From: DT-110 sp964342305
Lineage (GTDB): Bacteria > Bacteroidota > Bacteroidia > Chitinophagales > Saprospiraceae
DNA length: 64,000 nucleotides
Direction: 5' to 3'
NCBI GenBank assembly: GCA_964342305.1
Contig: CAYFGK010000003.1
Location: forward strand, 1-64,000
A program made the position numbers and the translations under genes. Under the pieces are notes generated by a model. It was not told the DNA's origin. It did no database searches and saw only the letters and a program-made list of their open reading frames with translations. Every line of letters starts with the position of its first letter. The first letter of the stretch is position 1. Of this stretch, positions 17,589-26,045 are shown piece by piece.

Positions 17589-18281
17589 ATGCCCGGACTT
17601 TGGCCTTTTTCCAGGAAGCGAGCACCTCAGGAGCCTCCCGAGCGGTGGGCAGCTCACCTCCTGGCCTGTACTAATGGTCTGGACCCGGATTCCCTATTGC
17701 AGAACGTTCCGGCCGTCGTGCTGGATACGGAGACTACCGGCTTGCGCGTACGACGTGATCGCATCCGGTCGATCGGCGCTATCCGGATCGATTATCCCGA
17801 ATTACGTACGGACAACTTTTTTACCGCTCAATTCAGCCACGATGCAGGAACCGACGGCGGTATTGCAGTCCACGAATTATTGCCCCGCCGGGGAGATTCG
17901 TCACCGGGTAGATCCCTGGAGGAGTTGCTTACTTTTATCGGACCACGCATTATCGTGGGGCACCACATCGCCTTCGACGCCAAAATGTTGGAAAATGCAT
18001 TAAGCCATCATTTTCACTGCCCGATTGCGCTTCCGAATCCACTGGTTGACACGGCCGGTCTGGCCCAGCGATTATTTCCGCGTCACCCTATGCAGCGTCC
18101 CTGGTCACTTGACGAATTGTGCGAAAGACTGAAGGTACCCACCTACGAGCGGCATACGGCCGGCGGGGATGCCTTTGTTACCGGTTTGGTTTACCTGAAG
18201 CTACTTGGCCGACTTTCCCGGGAATCATCGTTGCGACTGGAGGATGCCCTGGCGCACACACGCCGGCATTGGCGGTTGTAG
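17589..18281 (+). CDS. DEDDh 3'-5' exonuclease (DnaQ-like)
   Basis: The 230-residue protein has the exonuclease motifs ExoI 'VVLDTETTGL' (D46, E48), ExoII 'IIVGHHIAFDAKMLE' and ExoIII 'ERHTAGGDAFVTGLVYLKL' with the H-x5-D typical of DEDDh members. The ~40 residues before motif I are basic and unassigned. It starts 2 nt after the cNMP/CBS gene, so the two are coupled. This pair next to acetate symporter genes recurs in many bacteria, and its substrate (DNA, RNA or a small nucleotide) is not known from sequence. Confidence 0.88.
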   Translation: MPGLWPFSRKRAPQEPPERWAAHLLACTNGLDPDSLLQNVPAVVLDTETTGLRVRRDRIRSIGAIRIDYPELRTDNFFTAQFSHDAGTDGGIAVHELLPRRGDSSPGRSLEELLTFIGPRIIVGHHIAFDAKMLENALSHHFHCPIALPNPLVDTAGLAQRLFPRHPMQRPWSLDELCERLKVPTYERHTAGGDAFVTGLVYLKLLGRLSRESSLRLEDALAHTRRHWRL

Positions 18282-18331
18282 AAAGACCGTACGAATCCGC
18301 TACCACACTAGGAAAAGCGTCGGGATTGCCC

Positions 18332-18339
18332 TAATTTTG
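18332..18339 (+). promoter_or_regulatory. Candidate -7 promoter box TAATTTTG
   Basis: Exact match to the Bacteroidota TAnnTTTG box, 21 bp upstream of the ATG at 18361. No convincing -33 element is visible. Confidence 0.35.
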
Positions 18340-18360
18340 CGTCTTGATAACACGTCTGAC

Positions 18361-19173
18361 ATGACCAAACAATGCCTGTCTCTTTATTGCTTCCTGCTGC
18401 TTATCGGAGTGGGATGTTCATCTGAAGCCGAATCCTCTGACCCCGAACTCCCCGAGGCAGCCTACACCATGTATACGTTCGAACGGAAGTCGCCTTCCTG
18501 TGCGACGGACAGCTCCCGCTGTGCGGTTTTCAAAGCCGAATTTCCCATTTTGCGGTCCGAAATAGCCGGACCCAACACCGCAAACACGATCAATGCGACT
18601 GTGCGCCGGGAGGTTGTCTACGCCTCGGGCCTGGCAAATCCCGAGGAAGGCCCTTCCGTACAAAGCCTGGAAGATCAGTGTACACGTTTTTTCAACGATT
18701 ACCAGGAGTATCTCAGCTTTGCCGAGATGTCGACCATGCCCTGGAGTATGGAAACCATGGGCAAGGTAATCCATCAATCGCCCGAGATTTGGAACGTTGC
18801 CCTGGAAAATTATCAATTCACGGGGGGAGCGCACCCAAATACGCATACGGTATTTCTGAATTTCGATCTCGACTCGGGCCAATTGCTGGACTGGGCTGAC
18901 GTCCTGGCCGACTCTCTGGGGTTTGTGCATTTGGCGGAAGCCGCCTTCCGTGAGGTCTGGGACATTGCCGACGATGCAAATCTGGACGAAGCCGGCTTTT
19001 TCTGGGGCGAATCTTTTCACCCTCCCGCCAACTTTTCATTGGAGGAAAAAGGCCTCCGCCTGTACTACAACACGTACGAGATCGCGCCCTATGCGCTCGG
19101 CCCCACCGATTATATTCTGCCCTACGATCAATTACAGGAGGTTCTAAAGCCGGAATACCGAACAAAACAATAG
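18361..19173 (+). CDS. DUF3298 domain lipoprotein
   Basis: The chosen ATG (18361) gives 270 residues beginning with a lipoprotein signal 'CFLLLIGVGC' (lipidated Cys about 20). A longer frame from a TTG at 18205 would overlap the exonuclease and lacks a signal. Residues about 50-140 resemble the DUF4163/PdaC-like half ('FKAEFPILRS', 'INATVRREVV') and about 150-265 the DUF3298 half ('YQFTGGAHPNTHTVFLNFDL', 'LDWADVLADS', 'LYYNTYEIAPYALGPTDYILPY'). Such proteins are envelope-facing, resembling the ligand-binding part of RsiV, and their ligands are mostly unknown. The next gene begins 1 nt after the stop codon. Confidence 0.88.
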   Translation: MTKQCLSLYCFLLLIGVGCSSEAESSDPELPEAAYTMYTFERKSPSCATDSSRCAVFKAEFPILRSEIAGPNTANTINATVRREVVYASGLANPEEGPSVQSLEDQCTRFFNDYQEYLSFAEMSTMPWSMETMGKVIHQSPEIWNVALENYQFTGGAHPNTHTVFLNFDLDSGQLLDWADVLADSLGFVHLAEAAFREVWDIADDANLDEAGFFWGESFHPPANFSLEEKGLRLYYNTYEIAPYALGPTDYILPYDQLQEVLKPEYRTKQ

Positions 19174-19174
19174 T

Positions 19175-20851
19175 ATGCGTCAACCCGGGCATCAACTATT
19201 TGCAGGCTTTCTGTTGATCTGGCTCCTGGTTAATTGGGGGCAGGCCTTTGCCACCCAGCTGGATCCCGACGAAGCCTATTATTGGGTATACTCCCGGCAA
19301 TTAGACTTCGGGTATTTTGACCATCCGCCGGCGGTAGCTCTCATGATCGCGGCGGGCTACCACTTATTCAGTAATGAGCTCGGAGTGCGGTTGCTGACCG
19401 GTTTACTTCACCTTGGCACCCTGGCCGGCGTTTGGGTATTCCTCGGCAGACCTTCCGGCAAAAAAGATACCTGGTTGCTGATCGCTCTGCTCACGGCCAT
19501 GCCGATGCTCCAGGTGTACGCCTTCATCACTACCCCCGATGTACCTCTGCTCTTCTTTGGCATTTGGTACCTGGTAGTATTTCGCCGTTTTTTGCAACGA
19601 CCAAACGGCCCCCGCGCACTACTTCTCGGTGTATTGATGGCGGCGCTTCTGTACAGTAAATACCACGGACTGGTCTGGATCGGTCTCATTGGTCTGGCTC
19701 ACTTCCGCACCCTGGTTCGCCAGCCCTGGTTCTACCTGGCGGCAGGCGTGGGACTGGTATTGTTTTTGCCGCATTTGTACTGGCAGTACGACCACAATTT
19801 CCCTTCTTTCACCTATCACCTTTCCGGACGGGATGATCCCTACGAGCTAAAACACACCACCAGCTACTTGCTGAACCAGGTGGCTATTTTTAGTCCGCTG
19901 GTCTTTCCACTGCTGATCTGGGCGACGGCGAGGTACCGGTCACAGGATAGGCTGCAGGCGTCCTACTACTGGTTGCTGTTTGGCTTCTGGATCTTCTTTT
20001 TTGCCATGAGCTTTAAAGGGCACGTGGAACCGCAGTGGACCGTACTGCTGACCTTTCCGCTGGTCATCATTGGCTACCGGCACGCCGTGCAAACGCCGGG
20101 CTTTCGCAAATGGCTCTTGCGGATGGCCGTAGCATCGGGCGTTTTGCTGCTGGTCGTACGGGTATTTCTGATCGTTCCGGTAGGAGAGGTGTTGCGCGAT
20201 TTTCACCGCACCGCCTGGATCTACGAACTGCAGGAACGGGCGGAAGGTCGTCCGGTGGTATTTGCCGATTCCTACCGCGATCCGGCCATGTATCATTTCT
20301 ATACCGGTGAGCGAGCCTATCAGTTTACCGATCATAAATACCGGGCCAGTCAGTACGACATCTGGTCGTGGGAGACCGAGCTGCAAAACCAAAATGTATT
20401 GCTCGCCGGTAAAAAGGCCTGGACATGTACCGGGTGCCCATTAGTCCGGTTAGCAACCAAAGATTTTCGCTTGAAACCGATGGATCAGCTACAGGTGAGT
20501 CAGCAGGTAGAGTTACGGTACCGTAATGCGCAGAAAATGGCATCGGGAGATTCCCTCCAAATGACTATCGAATTGTTCAATCCCTATTCCTTTCCCATCC
20601 GCCCTTCCGTGGGTTCCATGCCCCTGCAACTAGTCGGCTTGCTTTACAACGCCAAAGGGCTGGCCGCTTTCCTGCCCATCTCGCCTGTTCCCGGTCAATG
20701 GTCTGCTCAGTCCACACTTCCTTTTACCGCCCGAATGCCCTTACCCGATTCACTGTCCGGCACCTACCAATTTACGCTGGGCATCCAAACCGGAGATCTG
20801 CCACCGGCCAATAAGCGTCCGGTGCGGCCAATGCTCGAACTGGAGCTGTGA
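19175..20851 (+). CDS. Glycosyltransferase family 39 / ArnT-like membrane protein
   Basis: The 558-residue protein has about 11 membrane helices in residues 1-330 followed by a periplasmic C-terminal part. The catalytic signature of lipid-linked sugar transferases is visible in the first loop: 'LDPDEAYYWVYSRQLDFGYFDHPP'. It should move a sugar from a polyprenyl-phosphate donor to a lipid or protein on the outer face of the inner membrane. Residues 340 onward ('ADSYRDPAMYHFYTGERAYQF...') match the usual periplasmic tail of PMT_2 proteins, ending in a beta-rich domain. It starts 1 nt after the DUF3298 lipoprotein stop, so the two are co-expressed. The acceptor is unknown. Confidence 0.88.
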   Translation: MRQPGHQLFAGFLLIWLLVNWGQAFATQLDPDEAYYWVYSRQLDFGYFDHPPAVALMIAAGYHLFSNELGVRLLTGLLHLGTLAGVWVFLGRPSGKKDTWLLIALLTAMPMLQVYAFITTPDVPLLFFGIWYLVVFRRFLQRPNGPRALLLGVLMAALLYSKYHGLVWIGLIGLAHFRTLVRQPWFYLAAGVGLVLFLPHLYWQYDHNFPSFTYHLSGRDDPYELKHTTSYLLNQVAIFSPLVFPLLIWATARYRSQDRLQASYYWLLFGFWIFFFAMSFKGHVEPQWTVLLTFPLVIIGYRHAVQTPGFRKWLLRMAVASGVLLLVVRVFLIVPVGEVLRDFHRTAWIYELQERAEGRPVVFADSYRDPAMYHFYTGERAYQFTDHKYRASQYDIWSWETELQNQNVLLAGKKAWTCTGCPLVRLATKDFRLKPMDQLQVSQQVELRYRNAQKMASGDSLQMTIELFNPYSFPIRPSVGSMPLQLVGLLYNAKGLAAFLPISPVPGQWSAQSTLPFTARMPLPDSLSGTYQFTLGIQTGDLPPANKRPVRPMLELEL

Positions 20852-20999
20852 CACCCTCCTTGATCCAGCAAGGTGCTACTTCCCGATATATCCCATCTTC
20901 GAGGGTCTACCCAGGACCAAATACCGGGCCAGTGTTAATTTCGTTCTAGTTTAGTACGGTCAGGAAGCGGAGATTTGTGGCTTAGCAAACAAAAAATAC

Positions 21000-22718
21000 A
21001 TGAGATATTTACTGCTTTTACTGATTGCCCTGATGCTGGTCTCCAATGGTTTTTCCCAACCCGACGGACTGGGCGCCTTTCGGGGGCAGCTTTCCAACCC
21101 CGGGGGCTTTGTTTGCTCGGTGACCATAAAAAAAGAAGCCTCCGGTGAACTGACCTGCACCCTATTGTCCGGCAACCAGGTGATAGCGACCCAAACGGTG
21201 TCCGCCACGGATTCTTCCATCATTACCTGGGAATTTGACCAGGGACTTCGTTTTCGGGGGCGGGTTAAAGAGGGCGTCTTTTCCTATGGGTTCATGCAGT
21301 CGGGGATCATGCAACATCATATTCCGCTTTCGCAAAAGGGAACGGATTGGGTCGGGGAGTGGCTTCCCTGGTACGTACACACCCTTAACCCGGCCACGAT
21401 CTATCTCGGAGTGGAAGGTGATGATGGAGGGGACCGGCAATTGTATCCGTTTTTTGATGATCCGAGATTCCCCGGTACCGGTGCCGGCATGTTCCAGGAA
21501 GTAGATCCCAACGTCTGGACCTTTCAGGACTTCTTCACCGGTATGCAATTCCGGGCCTCCTGGGAACGGGATCACTATGAGTTGGAAATCAGCCTTGGGG
21601 AAGCACTGCTATCCAAAGCCCGCCTGACGGCGTACGAGGGTGATTTCCCCAATCCCTTTCGTCCAGTCCAAAGTGCCACCCGGTATCAAAAGCCCCGAAA
21701 ATCGGAACAGTGGCCCGTTCAAAAAGCCCGGTCAGCTGGCCTGGACCCCGAACGACTGGCTGCAATGACCACAAAAGTCGATACGGGGGGCTATCTGGAC
21801 ACGGATGCCATCCTGATCGCACGTTCCGGAAAGCTAGTATACGAGGCATACTTTGGCGGTTTTGATCGGGGTATGATCCATCAGTTGCGATCGGCTCAAA
21901 AAAGCCTGGCCGGAACCCTCGCCGGACTCGCCATTCGCGACGGATATTTGCCGGGGGTGGAGGCCAGATTAGCCGATTATCTCCCCGGTACCCGGCAACC
22001 ATTGCTGAATGACGATCCCCGAAAGGCAACCATTACGCTGCATGACCTGCTTACAATGCGCTCCGGACTGGATGCCATTGATTTTGGAATAGATCGTTCC
22101 TCCGCAGCCTCCGAAAACAACTATCAATCCACGCCGGACTGGACGGCTACCATCCTGCAGGCCCCCATGATCCACGATCCTGGGGAGAAAGCCTGGTATG
22201 GAACGGCCAATCCGCACCTGGTAGGAGATATGTTGCGGCAGGCGATTCCCCAACCATTGCCCTTTTACCAACATGAACAATTATTAGCTCCTTTAGGAAT
22301 TTCAAAGTACGCCCTGCAAAACAATCTTAATGGGGAATTTTACACGGGTGGCGGTATGTATCTGCGGCCCCTGGATATGCTGACCTACGGGCAATGGTAC
22401 CTGCAGGAAGGAACCTGGAAAGGGCGGGCTTTGCTACCCGACGGTTTTGTAAAAGAGACGTTCACCGCCTACGGACCGCTACAAAATGCCAACGATAAAA
22501 ATGAGTACGGCTATCTTTGGTGGCAACACAACTATCCCCTGGGTAATGATACCGTTACCACCTGGGAGGCTCGGGGTGCCGGCGGGCAATACATTATCGT
22601 CGTCCCTGAATTAGAGATGGTGGTAGCCATCACCTCCTCTAACTATCGCAACGGCGGATTCAACCTGCCGGAGGCCATCCTACGTGATCACATTCTGCCG
22701 GCGATCATTCGAAGGTAA
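21000..22718 (+). CDS. Secreted serine hydrolase (beta-lactamase / S12 family)
   Basis: A signal peptide (MRYLLLLLIALMLVSNGFSQ) is followed by a ~210-residue beta-rich N-terminal domain of unknown role and then the S12 fold from about 245. The nucleophile motif is S-A-Q-K at 298-301, the second motif is in 'AWYGTANPHLVGDML', and the third is 'WEARGAGGQYIIVVPELEMVV'. 'TLHDLLTMRSGLDA' is typical of this family. It is a probable periplasmic or exported esterase or peptidase rather than a true beta-lactamase. It has 150 bp of free upstream DNA and is likely monocistronic. Confidence 0.88.
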   Translation: MRYLLLLLIALMLVSNGFSQPDGLGAFRGQLSNPGGFVCSVTIKKEASGELTCTLLSGNQVIATQTVSATDSSIITWEFDQGLRFRGRVKEGVFSYGFMQSGIMQHHIPLSQKGTDWVGEWLPWYVHTLNPATIYLGVEGDDGGDRQLYPFFDDPRFPGTGAGMFQEVDPNVWTFQDFFTGMQFRASWERDHYELEISLGEALLSKARLTAYEGDFPNPFRPVQSATRYQKPRKSEQWPVQKARSAGLDPERLAAMTTKVDTGGYLDTDAILIARSGKLVYEAYFGGFDRGMIHQLRSAQKSLAGTLAGLAIRDGYLPGVEARLADYLPGTRQPLLNDDPRKATITLHDLLTMRSGLDAIDFGIDRSSAASENNYQSTPDWTATILQAPMIHDPGEKAWYGTANPHLVGDMLRQAIPQPLPFYQHEQLLAPLGISKYALQNNLNGEFYTGGGMYLRPLDMLTYGQWYLQEGTWKGRALLPDGFVKETFTAYGPLQNANDKNEYGYLWWQHNYPLGNDTVTTWEARGAGGQYIIVVPELEMVVAITSSNYRNGGFNLPEAILRDHILPAIIRR

Positions 22719-22853
22719 GTAAAGGGAAGTGCATCGAGCTTGTGCAAGGTATCAACTTCCCCAAAAGGCGCTTTTGAGACGTACTCTGCCTAAATCGAGA
22801 CGAACAAGACTCCCCATCCCGGCAATTTGGGAGGGAATCAAAACGACTCGATC

Positions 22854-23726
22854 ATGTTTCAAAAATCACTCCGACGATTAATAACACCCGTTACTTTTTC
22901 GCATTGGTCAGCTGATCTGGCTATTGCCATTCCCCGTATTTTGTGTGGCTTACTGCTCACCCTGGATTTCGGTAGCAGCAAATTTGGCACGCCCTGGACC
23001 GACCCCCAACAGGGGTTGGCGCTGTTCCAGGTAGCCGCCTGGTTTCCGGAAGATGTGGCCTCCTTCGGCCCTCCGTTTAGCTGGGCGCCCGGGCTCTTTG
23101 CCTGGATAGGTGCCGCCAGTGAGGCCATCGGTGGGTTATTACTGGTTTTGGGATTCCAGACCCGCATTTCCTCCTTTTTTGTTGCTTGTACTATGCTGGT
23201 GGCCATCTTCTTTCAGAAATGGGGCACCGACACCTGGGAAATGCTGCCGGCCATGGGATTTCTGTGGATGTCGGTGTACTGTTTGATATTGGGATCCGGC
23301 CGTTTCGGATTGGATTACCTGCTGTCTAAGCGGTTCCCCTTTTTGCGGCTTTCGCCAAAAATCGCAACTGGCCTGGTCTTAGTGCTGGGCCTGAGTCTGA
23401 GCAGTTGCTCCAGCAACCAATCGGTCGTCTCCATCCCAGCCCAACATGAATTCGTATTAGGGGAGATTTCCAGGAAAAACTTCACAGTTAAACTCACCAA
23501 CCTGACCGATACCGATATTCGGGTGCAGGCGATCAACACCCGCACCGGGAAGCCCACCAAGGGATTCGGTCTGGCCTCGAAGGGCAAAGCGACGGTAAAG
23601 GTATCCCGCCACGAAAAAGTCCTGCTCAAAAACGACACCAATGGGGAGGTTCGCGTACGCGCCGTCATGAATAAAGGCGTACAGGGCATGAGCTACCAGG
23701 CGGTAGGTAAGGAGGGGACCAGATAG
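22854..23726 (+). CDS. DoxX-like membrane protein fused to a lipoprotein-like domain
   Basis: The ATG at 22854 is preferred over a TTG 27 nt earlier. The first ~165 residues form a DoxX-like four-helix bundle ('DLAIAIPRILCGLLLTLDFGSSKF', 'EAIGGLLLVLGFQTRISSFFV', 'WEMLPAMGFLWMSVYCLI'). After a basic linker the frame continues into 'IATGLVLVLGLSLSSCSSNQ', a segment that looks exactly like a lipoprotein signal with its lipobox, then ~95 residues of basic beta-rich sequence. Either two neighbouring genes fused or the segment acts as a fifth helix with the tail outside. No stop or frameshift separates the parts. The function is unknown. The iterated 14-mer lies at the junction (23347-23360). Confidence 0.8.
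   Translation: MFQKSLRRLITPVTFSHWSADLAIAIPRILCGLLLTLDFGSSKFGTPWTDPQQGLALFQVAAWFPEDVASFGPPFSWAPGLFAWIGAASEAIGGLLLVLGFQTRISSFFVACTMLVAIFFQKWGTDTWEMLPAMGFLWMSVYCLILGSGRFGLDYLLSKRFPFLRLSPKIATGLVLVLGLSLSSCSSNQSVVSIPAQHEFVLGEISRKNFTVKLTNLTDTDIRVQAINTRTGKPTKGFGLASKGKATVKVSRHEKVLLKNDTNGEVRVRAVMNKGVQGMSYQAVGKEGTR
23347..23360 (-). repeat. Iterated motif TTTTGGCGAAAGCC, copy 4 (in CDS)
   Basis: Exact 14-mer on the minus strand at the DoxX/lipoprotein junction. On the + strand it is read CTT TCG CCA AAA (L-S-P-K), a third reading. Confidence 0.8.
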
Positions 23727-23856
23727 CAGTAAAGACAATATTCACGGTGTCTCTACTAGCGCGCCTCCCTTCTCCATTTCCAATTTCGCTCCTGACTTTT
23801 ATGGTTTACAAAAGCATTAAAATCAGGGAGTTTCATTCATCATTTAAACTACTGAC

Positions 23857-25344
23857 ATGCACCCATACTACATCACGCTGATCATTTTTCTACTCCCTTT
23901 TTTTGGCGAAAGCCAACCCCTGGTCCGGGGAAAATACCTGGAAAAAGACTCGGTCATCCGGGATATTAATTTATTAGAGCAGGCCTTAACGGAGATTCAC
24001 CCCGGGTACTACCGCTACCAAACGGAGGCTGACCTGGCGATTGCCTTTGACAACTTGCGGGACCAGCTACCCGATCCCGTTTCGGAGGCTGAATTGATGA
24101 AGCGGATGGCCCAAACCACCGCGCTGATCCGCTGCGGGCACACTTATTTGAACCCCTGGAATATGCAGGAAGATCTGCGCAGCCGCTTATTTGATCATCC
24201 GATTTATCTGCCGCTCTGTTTCCGGGTGTTGGATGGTGACTTGATCGTAACCAGATCGGTCAGTGAAGCAGGTCCCATTCAGCGGGGAGCTCGCATACGG
24301 TCGATAAACGGTATCCCGGTACCAGACATACTGGATAGTCTGCGGACCATCGCCCGCTACGACGGCAGCAACGATGCGCCCGTAGACCATTACCTGTCCC
24401 TGTCGGTGATGGATCCGGGCTCTTACGAGGCGTTCGACCTCTACTTTCCCCTGTTCTTTCCCATGAGCAAACCGGAGTTTCGTCTGGAATATCAAGCGTT
24501 CGAAAAAAAGGAAATCCAAACCACGGTCATACCGGCCATGGACAAGCAGGAAAGAGCAGATGCGATGGCACGTAGATATCCGGCCTTTCCACGGGATTCC
24601 GTTAGTTGGGAAGTGGATATATCCGACCCGAAAGCGGCTTATCTGCAACTCGGCACTTTCGTGACCTGGCATTGGGAGGGTTTCCAACCGGCGGAGTGGC
24701 TGGCTTCGGCTTTCGCCAAAATCAATAACTCTGGAGCCGAAAACCTGATCTTGGATATTCGCGGCAATGCGGGCGGATTGACGGACATCGGCTTTGAACT
24801 GATCTCCTATTTAACCCCCGATCCCATCCCTTGCTCCGGTAAGGGGAAAACGCTGATCCGCACCCACAAGATCAGTGAAGAGCTGGCGCCCTACGCAGAT
24901 ACCTGGGTGGATATCATCTTCGAAGGTCTGCCGGAGAGAATGTATTCCCGCTACAATGACTATTGGCTCGAGTTAAAAGAGCCCGGTGGCTGCCGGACCA
25001 TCGAGCCCAAAGAGAACCGCTTCCGGGGGGAGGTGTACATCCTGGGCGATGCCAGCAATGTATCGGCCACCTTTACTTTATTGCAGTACGCCAAGAAAAA
25101 CGGTTTTGCCACTTACGTGGGAGAGGCCAGCGGTGGTAACCTGCAGGGCATCAACGGCGGGGAGTACATCTTCTTCCGTTTGCCCTACACGAACATGGAG
25201 GTAGATCTACCCCTGAAGTATTTCTATCCCGGTGAAGAAAGGCCGGATGCCGGCGTGGAACCGGATGTGGAGGTACGCTGGACCAGGGAGGATGTCGCCC
25301 GGGGTCGCGATCCGCAATTGGCGTGGGTGTTGGAGAAATTATAG
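23857..25344 (+). CDS. S41 family peptidase (C-terminal processing protease-like), secreted
   Basis: The 495-residue protein has a signal peptide (MHPYYITLIIFLLPFFGESQ), a helical N-terminal region, a PDZ-like segment about 120-170 ('RGARIRSINGIPVPDILDSL') and a C-terminal S41 catalytic fold. This shows the strand 'NLILDIRGNAGG', the nucleophile region 'YILGDASNVSATFTLLQYAKKNGFATYVGEASGG' with Ser in 'NVSAT', and 'VDLPLKYFYPGEERPDAGVEPDVEV' near the end, as in peptidases of this group found in Bacteroidota. Two iterated 14-mers lie inside the gene, one in the signal peptide. The tandemly repeated region starts directly after the stop. Confidence 0.88.
   Translation: MHPYYITLIIFLLPFFGESQPLVRGKYLEKDSVIRDINLLEQALTEIHPGYYRYQTEADLAIAFDNLRDQLPDPVSEAELMKRMAQTTALIRCGHTYLNPWNMQEDLRSRLFDHPIYLPLCFRVLDGDLIVTRSVSEAGPIQRGARIRSINGIPVPDILDSLRTIARYDGSNDAPVDHYLSLSVMDPGSYEAFDLYFPLFFPMSKPEFRLEYQAFEKKEIQTTVIPAMDKQERADAMARRYPAFPRDSVSWEVDISDPKAAYLQLGTFVTWHWEGFQPAEWLASAFAKINNSGAENLILDIRGNAGGLTDIGFELISYLTPDPIPCSGKGKTLIRTHKISEELAPYADTWVDIIFEGLPERMYSRYNDYWLELKEPGGCRTIEPKENRFRGEVYILGDASNVSATFTLLQYAKKNGFATYVGEASGGNLQGINGGEYIFFRLPYTNMEVDLPLKYFYPGEERPDAGVEPDVEVRWTREDVARGRDPQLAWVLEKL
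23901..23914 (+). repeat. Iterated motif TTTTGGCGAAAGCC, copy 5 (in CDS)
   Basis: Exact 14-mer inside the signal peptide of the S41 peptidase. It reads TTT GGC GAA AGC C (F-G-E-S), a fourth reading. Confidence 0.8.
24708..24721 (-). repeat. Iterated motif TTTTGGCGAAAGCC, copy 6 (in CDS)
   Basis: Exact 14-mer on the minus strand inside the S41 peptidase gene. The gene strand reads GCT TTC GCC AAA (A-F-A-K). Confidence 0.8.
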
Positions 25345-25875
25345 TTGGTGCTCGATCCTTCTCCGGTTGCCGAAGCCTTGGCGAAGGATGGCCTCAGGAT
25401 CGAGCCTCATAACCTAACGCGAGGTTGGGCGTGAATGATTTCGTAAAATTCAGATAATCAAGGCCCAACCTCCCGGTACAGCGTATTAGGTAAAGGGTAT
25501 TTGGATTTAAGCCAATCTTACTACCTACTACTCTTTACCAAATACAACGTAAGGTTGTTACACTCAGTTATTTAGCAAACAGATCGGACCTCCCTGCTCG
25601 CAGTAACGAAGTGAAGGCGAGAACCTTACGTTAACCTAAAAAGAAAAGGAGCGGCGAAGTTACAGATCTAATAGCTTCTTAAGCATGAATTAGTGCAATC
25701 CAACGCGCCGGTCAAATTCAGCATAACGCTATACCGAGTTGGTGCTCGATCCTCCGGATCGAGCCTCACAACCTAAAAAGAAAAGGAGCGGCGAAGTTAC
25801 AGATCTAATAGCTTCTTAAGCATGAATCAGTGCAATCCAACGCACCGGTCAAATTCAGCATAACGCCGTACCGAG
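25345..25875 (+). repeat. Tandem duplication of a 137-bp intergenic unit
   Basis: Unit 2 (25739-25875) starts with a hairpin (GCTCGATCC/GGATCGAGC, 25744-25764) and continues with a 106-bp stretch. Unit 1 (25345-25738) has the same start and the same 106-bp stretch (25633-25738, four differences from 25770-25875) but is interrupted by a MITE-like element at 25417-25631 and has about 35 extra bases inside the hairpin. A second 9-bp hairpin (GTGCGATCC/GGATCGCAC) follows at 25920-25940. No gene is visible here. Confidence 0.8.
25417..25631 (+). mobile_element. MITE-like element, copy E, with an empty-site comparison
   Basis: This 215-bp element has a left hairpin (GCGAGGTTGGGC ... GCCCAACCTCCCGG), a central inverted repeat (GTATTAGGTA ... 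CTACCTACTACTC) and a right hairpin (CGTAAGGTTGTTA ... GAACCTTACG). It is flanked by the perfect 7-bp repeat TAACCTA (25410-25416, 25632-25638). The duplicate unit at 25739-25875 has the continuous sequence CCTCACAACCTAAAAAG where this element interrupts unit 1, giving a filled/empty site pair within one locus. Confidence 0.88.
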
Positions 25876-25943
25876 AACGAAGTGATTAGAAAGACCAATT
25901 CACTTCGAAGCGAATATAGGTGCGATCCGGAGGATCGCACACC

Positions 25944-25974
25944 AAAAAGGGGATGCCCTTTCGGACATCCCCCC
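25944..25974 (-). terminator. Rho-independent terminator of the TonB-dependent receptor gene
   Basis: On the minus strand a G/C-rich stem (GGGGATGTCC / GGGCATCCCC around a GAAA loop) is followed by TTTTT. It lies 72 bp after the receptor's stop. Confidence 0.85.
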
Positions 25975-26045
25975 GTTTATGCTTGGGTTAATGTAGACTG
26001 ACTAAATGGTGTGGAATTCACACTCTACATGGTCAGCAAAGTCGA

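Noticed and set aside
25633..25875. Possible CRISPR array or attachment-site pair
   Set aside because: Only two copies of a 106-bp unit with 31 bp between them; no short regular repeats and no cas or integrase genes.
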